20,831 bases of DNA from the NCBI GenBank assembly GCA_945836355.1, contig CAMALD010000004.1:1-20831 (forward strand), given 5' to 3'. The notes under the pieces were generated by a model. The model was not told where the DNA came from, did not search any database, and saw nothing but the letters and a program-made list of their open reading frames with translations. Source of the DNA: an uncultured Lachnospiraceae bacterium. GTDB taxonomy: Bacteria; Bacillota; Clostridia; Lachnospirales; Lachnospiraceae. The position numbers and the translations under genes are program-made. Shown here piece by piece: positions 16,181 to 20,831 of the stretch (position 1 is the first letter of the stretch; every line of letters starts with the position of its first letter).

Positions 16181-16206
16181 GCATTTTTTTAAGATTCTGT
16201 TACAAT
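16178..16206 (+). promoter_or_regulatory. Candidate activator-dependent promoter of the oxidoreductase operon
   Basis: TACAAT at 16201-16206 is a good -10. The hexamer 17 bases upstream (ATGGCA, 16178-16183) is a poor -35, as expected where an activator compensates. A T7 tract lies in the spacer. The distance to the first ATG is about 57 bp. Confidence 0.45.
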
Positions 16207-16262
16207 GAAATCAATAGAAAACAGATGAAAATAAGCATGAAATGCTGAAAAAGGAGGCTAAT

Positions 16263-17426
16263 ATGGAAAAAGTGAGAATTGGTATCATCGGCATCGGCGG
16301 AATGGGAAGCAATCACTGCAGACAGATTGCAGAAAATCACATTCCGAACATGGAGCTGACCGCAGTGGCGGATGTGCGCGAATGCCGCAGAGAGTGGGCA
16401 AAGGAAAATCTGCCGGACACCGTAAAAATTTTTGAGACCGGCGAAGAGCTGATGGACTCCGGAGCGATAGACGCCATCCTGATTGCCACACCGCACTATT
16501 TTCATCCGGAGCTTGCCATCGCAGGCTTTAAAAAGGGCCTGCATGTCCTGTCCGAAAAGCCGGCCGGTGTATACACGAAGCAGGTTCGTGAGATGAACGC
16601 CGAGGCAGACCGCCATGATCTTATCTTCGGACTAATGTTTAACCAGCGCACCAATCCGGTTTACCGCAAGCTCAGGGAAATCGTGGAAAGCGGAGCTTAT
16701 GGTGCAATTAAGCGTGTGAACTGGCTGATTACCGACTGGTACCGCAGTCAGGCTTACTATGATTCCGGTGACTGGAGAGCCACCTGGGACGGGGAAGGCG
16801 GCGGCGTATTGTTGAACCAGTGCCCGCACAACCTGGATCTTCTTCAGTGGATCTGCGGTATGCCATGCAAAATACAGGCTTTCTGCCATGAGGGAAAATG
16901 GCACGATATCGAGGTCGAGGACGATGTGACGGCTTATCTGGAATATCCGAACGGCGCCACGGGTGTATTTATCACCTCCACGGGAGATGCTCCGGGCACC
17001 AACCGCCTTGAAATTGATCTGGAACGTGCAAAGCTGGTCAGCGAAAACGGCAAGCTGATGATGTACGAGCTGGAAATCAGCGAACGTGAACACTGCTTCA
17101 CCACCAAGGAAGGCTTCGCACAGCCAAAGGGCGAGTGGAAGGAGGTCGAGGTTTCAGGCGAAAACTCCCAGCACAACGGCGTATTGAAGGCATTTGCGGA
17201 TGCCATTCTGCACGGCGGTGAGCTGATTGCCAGAGGGCAGGAGGGCATTAACGGCTTAACCTTATCCAATGCCATGCACCTTTCGAGCTGGCTAAAGCAG
17301 CCGGTTGAACTGCCGCTTGATGAGGATTTATTCTTATCCGAGCTGAATAAAAAGCGCAAGAACTCCAGGAAAAAGAAGACTTCCTCCGGCGTTACCTTTG
17401 ATACCACCGGAACTTACGGAAGCTGA
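16263..17426 (+). CDS. Gfo/Idh/MocA-family NAD(P)-dependent oxidoreductase 1
   Basis: I choose the ATG at 16263, with AAGGAGG 5 bases upstream, over an in-frame ATG 21 bases earlier; this gives 387 residues. The Rossmann fold starts GIIGIGGMGSNH (7-18). The family EKP motif is at 98-100 (Lys99). The second active-site motif is GGGVLLNQCPHNLD (179-192): His189 is kept, while the Asp seen in inositol dehydrogenase is Asn185, a common variation in this family. The last ~25 residues form an odd basic tail (LNKKRKNSRKKKTSSG). It is the first gene of the operon, followed after 38 bp by a second oxidoreductase. It probably oxidises or reduces a sugar, glycoside or cyclitol at a ring hydroxyl; the exact substrate is unknown. 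Confidence 0.88.
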   Translation: MEKVRIGIIGIGGMGSNHCRQIAENHIPNMELTAVADVRECRREWAKENLPDTVKIFETGEELMDSGAIDAILIATPHYFHPELAIAGFKKGLHVLSEKPAGVYTKQVREMNAEADRHDLIFGLMFNQRTNPVYRKLREIVESGAYGAIKRVNWLITDWYRSQAYYDSGDWRATWDGEGGGVLLNQCPHNLDLLQWICGMPCKIQAFCHEGKWHDIEVEDDVTAYLEYPNGATGVFITSTGDAPGTNRLEIDLERAKLVSENGKLMMYELEISEREHCFTTKEGFAQPKGEWKEVEVSGENSQHNGVLKAFADAILHGGELIARGQEGINGLTLSNAMHLSSWLKQPVELPLDEDLFLSELNKKRKNSRKKKTSSGVTFDTTGTYGS

Positions 17427-17464
17427 TACCTGGTTTGTCCACGATAAGAAAGGGTACCTTTGAT

Positions 17465-18466
17465 ATGAATATAGGTATTATCGGATGCGGCGGGATTGCC
17501 GCGGTACATGCGCGCAGCATTGAGAATACGGATAAAAACCGGCTGGCTGCGGTGGCGGATTGCGTATATGACAAAGCACAAAAAATGGCTCAGGCATACG
17601 GTGCCCGTGCATATGAAGACTGGGAGACCATGATAAATCAGGAAGCTCTCGATGTCGTACATCTGTGCACCCCGCATTATCTGCACACGGATATGGCTGT
17701 CTCCTGCTTAAAGCATGGTATTCATGTATTTACCGAAAAGCCTCCCGTCATTTCACGAGCCCAGCTGGAACAGTTGCAGCGAGCTTACATAAAAGCAAAG
17801 GACGCAGAGGGTCTGCGCCTTTGCGTATGCTTTCAGAACCGCTGGAATCCCGACGTACAGTTTGTAAAAAATACTCTGCTGAAAAAAGAACTCGGAAACA
17901 TCACCGGAATCCGCGGAATCGTATCCTGGTGCCGGGGCACGGGTTATTACAGCGACCAGTGGCACGGAAAAAAGGCGCTCGAGGGCGGCGGAGCTCTGAT
18001 CAATCAAGGGATACATACGCTGGATCTGATGCAGTATTTTGTGGATGAAGCTGCCATCCGGACAGAAGCAGTGCTGGATAATCTTCATCTGAAGGGACAG
18101 ATTGAGGTGGAGGATACCCTGTGCGCCTACATCCGCTACCCTGACCTGACCGCCAATCTGTATGTGACCACCGGATACACCTCAGATATGTCCCCGCTGA
18201 TTGACATTTGCTGCGAAAACGGACATATCCGTTTAGAAAACGGGGAAGTAATCATAAGGCGCGGGCAGGACAAGCCGGAGCTTCACACCTTCGAGAGTGA
18301 AGAACTTTACGGAAAATCATACTGGGGCGCCGGACATCAAAAAGCAATCTCGCATTTCTACCGCAGTATCGCCGAGGGCACCGGCAATCTGCTGGATTTT
18401 GAAAATGTCAGCGAAACCGTTGACCTGATGCTTCGCATTTATGAAGCTGCGGAGCCAAAAACCTGA
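17465..18466 (+). CDS. Gfo/Idh/MocA-family NAD(P)-dependent oxidoreductase 2
   Basis: The ATG at 17465 begins right at the Rossmann strand (MNIGIIGCGGIAAVHARSIE) and has AAAGGG about 10 bases upstream; the open frame 30 bases earlier begins with TTG and adds nothing family-like. The protein is 333 residues. EKP is at 91-93 and the second motif is EGGGALINQGIHTLDLMQYF, again Asn for Asp with His retained. It differs clearly from the preceding oxidoreductase (length, fingerprint loop, C-terminus), so this is not a recent duplication. Two such enzymes in one operon could catalyse successive or opposite redox steps, with NAD(H) recycled between them. Function beyond this is inference. Confidence 0.88.
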   Translation: MNIGIIGCGGIAAVHARSIENTDKNRLAAVADCVYDKAQKMAQAYGARAYEDWETMINQEALDVVHLCTPHYLHTDMAVSCLKHGIHVFTEKPPVISRAQLEQLQRAYIKAKDAEGLRLCVCFQNRWNPDVQFVKNTLLKKELGNITGIRGIVSWCRGTGYYSDQWHGKKALEGGGALINQGIHTLDLMQYFVDEAAIRTEAVLDNLHLKGQIEVEDTLCAYIRYPDLTANLYVTTGYTSDMSPLIDICCENGHIRLENGEVIIRRGQDKPELHTFESEELYGKSYWGAGHQKAISHFYRSIAEGTGNLLDFENVSETVDLMLRIYEAAEPKT

Positions 18467-18540
18467 AACCGCGCATCACTGCCTGGCGCAAATTGCATTG
18501 AATGCGCAAATTATAATGAATATTGAAAAGGAGAAGAAAT

Positions 18541-19383
18541 ATGCTGGAACAATGTAAAATTACAGGCTTTGCCGATGAGATTGACAGCTCTTTTGCAGTA
18601 CAGTTAAGGGTATTGGAAGAACTGAACCAAAAGTATCTGGAGCTTCGCGGAGCAGACGGAATCGGTGTGGCCGATCTGACCATATCCAAAGCGCAGGAAC
18701 TAAAAAAACAGATGCAGGATAAGAATATCGGCGTATCCGCCATCGGCTCCCCAATCGGCAAGATTGGTATCGCCGATGATTTCGCCCCTCATTTTGAAAG
18801 CTACAAGCACATCGTGGAACTGGCACAGCTCTTTGAAACCCCTTATATCCGCATGTTCAGCTTTTATCTTCCTCACAATGCCAATCCGGAAGATTACCGT
18901 GAGCAGGTGTTTGAACGGATGGGTAAAATGGTAGATTACGCGAAGCAGGAAAATGTCATTCTGCTCCACGAGAATGAAAAGGGCATATACGGAGCTATGG
19001 CTGAGGAATGTGCATTGCTGCAAAAAGAGTTTTACGGAGAAAATTTCAAGGCCATCTTTGACTTTGCCAACTTTATTCAGTGCAATCAGGATACGCTGCA
19101 GGCATATGAAATGCTTGCCCCGTATATTGCGTACATCCATGTAAAGGATGCCATGAAAGAAACCGGCGAGGTGGTTCTTCCGGGACACGGAGACGGTCAG
19201 CTTGCCTCCATCTTCAGCCGGTTAAATGACAAGGGCTTTGTGGGATATCTCAGTCTGGAACCTCACCTTTTTCATTTTGCCGGTTTGGATAATCTGGAGA
19301 AGAATCCGGGAGCCAAGAAGGAAAGCAACGGAATTCTGGCATATAAAGCCGCTCACGGCAGCTTGCTGGAACTGCTGAAATAA
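18541..19383 (+). CDS. Sugar phosphate isomerase/epimerase-like TIM-barrel protein (AP_endonuc_2 fold)
   Basis: The protein is 280 residues, starting at the ATG at 18541 with AAGGAG 6 bases upstream. Metal-ligand positions expected for the xylose isomerase-like barrel are visible: Glu144 in HENEKG, Asp174 in FDFANF, His200 in IHVKD and Glu240 in LSLEPH. The early strand YLELRGADG (32-40) is also typical. It is the third gene of the operon, 74 bp after oxidoreductase 2. The gap holds two direct GCGCAAATT copies (18486-18494 and 18504-18512) of unknown meaning. It would isomerise or epimerise, or catalyse elimination on, the keto product of the oxidoreductases; the barrel fold does not settle which. 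Confidence 0.88.
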   Translation: MLEQCKITGFADEIDSSFAVQLRVLEELNQKYLELRGADGIGVADLTISKAQELKKQMQDKNIGVSAIGSPIGKIGIADDFAPHFESYKHIVELAQLFETPYIRMFSFYLPHNANPEDYREQVFERMGKMVDYAKQENVILLHENEKGIYGAMAEECALLQKEFYGENFKAIFDFANFIQCNQDTLQAYEMLAPYIAYIHVKDAMKETGEVVLPGHGDGQLASIFSRLNDKGFVGYLSLEPHLFHFAGLDNLEKNPGAKKESNGILAYKAAHGSLLELLK

Positions 19384-19426
19384 TCGCATGGCACTGAAAT
19401 CCACCGAACGCTTTTATGATTTTCAT

Positions 19427-19471
19427 GAAATTTAAAAGGGACCGCCTCACCGGCAGTCCCTTTTAAATTTC
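19427..19471. terminator. Bidirectional terminator between the isomerase operon and spoVG
   Basis: GAAATTTAAAAGGGAC (19427-19442) and GTCCCTTTTAAATTTC (19456-19471) are perfect 16-base complements with a 13-base loop. T-rich flanks are present on both strands. It sits 43 bp after the isomerase stop and 15 bp after the spoVG stop on the other strand, between two convergent genes. Confidence 0.88.
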
Positions 19472-19486
19472 TTCTGTCACGCACTC

Positions 19487-19759
19487 TCACGCAAAATCGC
19501 TCTGCGCCAAGGCTTCCTTATATTTCTCCAGAATAATATTCTGAATGTGATCCCGCATACGGGTATTGATTGGATGAGCAATATCACGATACTCCCCGTC
19601 GCCGGCTTTTCTGCTCGGCATGGCAATAAACAGTCCTTTATCGCCGTCTATGACTTTGATATCGTGGATAGCAAACTCATCGTCCAGTGTAATGGATACG
19701 ATGGCCTTCATCTTGCCCTCCTTGCTCACCTTTCTCACACGCACATCTGTAACCTGCAT
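19487..19759 (-). CDS. spoVG: SpoVG family regulator
   Basis: The protein is 90 residues and almost textbook: [17 protein letters not shown], then [34 protein letters not shown] and [10 protein letters not shown]. SpoVG is a small nucleic-acid-binding regulator that affects septation and sporulation in endospore formers and virulence or physiology elsewhere. The ATG has GGGAGG about 9 bases upstream. It lies 106 bp downstream of glgD on the same strand; no convincing sigma-H promoter was found in that gap. Its 3' end meets the bidirectional terminator. Confidence 0.97.
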   Translation of the reverse strand: MQVTDVRVRKVSKEGKMKAIVSITLDDEFAIHDIKVIDGDKGLFIAMPSRKAGDGEYRDIAHPINTRMRDHIQNIILEKYKEALAQSDFA

Positions 19760-19865
19760 GACCTTTATCCTCCCTTATCTCAGACAGCGCACAGCAGCCA
19801 ATGGAATCCGCTGTCATGCTTTGCCTTTTATCCTATTATCCCCCCGATAAATCTGTACTTATTTA

Positions 19866-20831
19866 TTATATACCATACCGCTCATTTTTTTCAATCACTA
19901 TTTTAATTTTTCCGTTTTCACCCACATGCCTTGTATTCGGACGTATCGTATCACGGCTCTCAACAATACAGTTCTCAATGTATGTGTTATCCCCGATATG
20001 CACATCATTCAGAATGATAGAGTTCTTGATGGTACAGTTATTTCCGACATATACCTTCTTGAACAATACCGAATTCTCCACGACTCCATTGATGATACAG
20101 CCGCTGGAAACCAGACTGTTCTTTACCGCGGAACCCGGATTGTATTTTGCCGGCGGAAGGTCGTCGATCTTGGAGTATACATCCGGATACTGCTTAAAGA
20201 AGTAATCGCGGATGTCCTTCTTTAAGAAATCCATATTGGTCCTGAAATAGGATTCCACGCTGGCAATGTTGCTCCAGTATTCCTTCATCTCATAGGCATA
20301 TATGTTCTTGACGCCAAGGTAGCGGATGAACACATCCTTCACCAGATCGTAGCGCTCATCTTCTACCGCCTTCTCGATCAGCTCGATGAGCTGACGTCTG
20401 CGGATGACATAAACACCGGTAGATACCTGATGGGAGGATGCCGACAGCGGCTTTTCCTGCAGTTCAATGATTCTGCCGTTCTCATCCGTGCGGACAATAC
20501 CGAATCTGGAGCAATCCTCGTCGGCCTCCATCGTCTTTGTAACGATTGTAATATCCGCTTTCTTCTGGATGTGATATTCCAGCACTTTATTATAATCCAG
20601 CTTGTATACACCGTCACCTGATGCAATGACCACATACGGCTCATGGCTGTTTTTAAGGAATGTCAGGTTCTGCGCAATCGCATCTGCGGTACCGCGATAC
20701 CAGAAACCATTATCTGCAGTGATTGTCGGATTAAATACAAACAGACCGCCCTGTTTTCTACCGAAATCCCACCATTTGGAAGAACTTAAATGCTCATTCA
20801 GGGAACGGGAATTGTACTGTGTCAGCACCGC
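19866..20831 (-). CDS. glgD: Glucose-1-phosphate adenylyltransferase regulatory subunit GlgD (C-terminal part, runs off the window)
   Basis: The frame continues to the window edge without a real start (the first visible residues AVLTQYNSRSLNEHL are internal), so about 322 codons of the 3' part are seen. Features: YRGTADAIAQNL, VIASGDGVYKLDY (the GlgC homologue has SGDHIYKMDY), LQEKPL for the sugar-phosphate site, VSTGVYVI, then the left-handed beta-helix repeats (NSVLFKKVYVGNNCTI, SIILNDVHIGDN, IENCIVESRDTI) that drive oligomerisation. The SGDGVYKLDY variant and the missing GlgC-type fingerprints point to the GlgD regulatory subunit of the clostridial GlgCD enzyme, which makes ADP-glucose for glycogen. 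glgC would be expected just upstream, outside the window. Confidence 0.9.
   Translation of the reverse strand, partial: AVLTQYNSRSLNEHLSSSKWWDFGRKQGGLFVFNPTITADNGFWYRGTADAIAQNLTFLKNSHEPYVVIASGDGVYKLDYNKVLEYHIQKKADITIVTKTMEADEDCSRFGIVRTDENGRIIELQEKPLSASSHQVSTGVYVIRRRQLIELIEKAVEDERYDLVKDVFIRYLGVKNIYAYEMKEYWSNIASVESYFRTNMDFLKKDIRDYFFKQYPDVYSKIDDLPPAKYNPGSAVKNSLVSSGCIINGVVENSVLFKKVYVGNNCTIKNSIILNDVHIGDNTYIENCIVESRDTIRPNTRHVGENGKIKIVIEKNERYGI

Noticed and set aside
18512..18517. TATAAT before the isomerase gene as a separate promoter
   Set aside because: No -35 at usual spacing; the gene is better explained as part of the operon, though an internal promoter is not excluded.
19760..19865. Sigma-H promoter ahead of spoVG
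   Set aside because: AGGATAAAA followed by GGATT only loosely resembles the consensus and the spacing does not fit.

Overview
The window looks like chromosomal DNA from a Gram-positive anaerobe of the class Clostridia, most likely Lachnospiraceae. The evidence is a spoVG gene, a GlgD-type glycogen regulatory subunit, strong AGGAGG-like ribosome sites and the overall protein style. Species cannot be named from sequence alone. No rRNA, tRNA or CRISPR array was seen.

Layout. (1) 1-1205 is a graveyard of accessory DNA: the tail of an Rpn-type nuclease/transposase gene, a 25-bp perfect hairpin, a frameshifted fragment of an AlbA/HATPase-type ATP-binding protein, a frameshifted GNAT acetyltransferase, and the 3' remnant of a group II intron (reverse-transcriptase tail plus domain V). 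(2) 1206-7418, minus strand, is an apparent operon read from one promoter: PAP2 phosphatase, TerB_N/TerB_C protein, BrxC/BrxD-family (DUF2791) ATPase, Lhr-like helicase. The last three form a compact nucleic-acid module and are the best candidate for an under-described, probably anti-phage, system. (3) 7503-8367 is a collapsed pseudogene of an archaeal-type AAA/DUF234 ATPase. (4) 8487-10334, plus strand, encodes a large variant HD-GYP protein whose 3' end overlaps the convergent ABC gene. (5) 10322-16037, minus strand, is a run of AraC regulator, two heterodimeric ABC exporter subunits, and a permease plus ATPase of the nitrate/sulfonate importer type with no binding protein; genes overlap or nearly touch. 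(6) 16153-19383, plus strand, holds a divergent catabolic operon of two Gfo/Idh/MocA oxidoreductases and a TIM-barrel sugar isomerase/epimerase, with likely AraC half-sites in front. (7) 19427-20831 holds a bidirectional terminator, then spoVG and the 3' part of glgD on the minus strand.

How the parts work together. The helicase, the BrxD-like ATPase and the two-ended TerB protein probably assemble into one ATP-driven complex; decayed mobile genes on both sides fit a defence-island setting. The AraC protein sits between the exporter genes and the oxidoreductase operon and could control either or both. The two exporter half-transporters carry complementary defects in one composite ATP site, as expected for a heterodimer. 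The oxidoreductase/oxidoreductase/isomerase trio suggests oxidation-dependent processing of a sugar, glycoside or cyclitol, but the substrate cannot be read from sequence.
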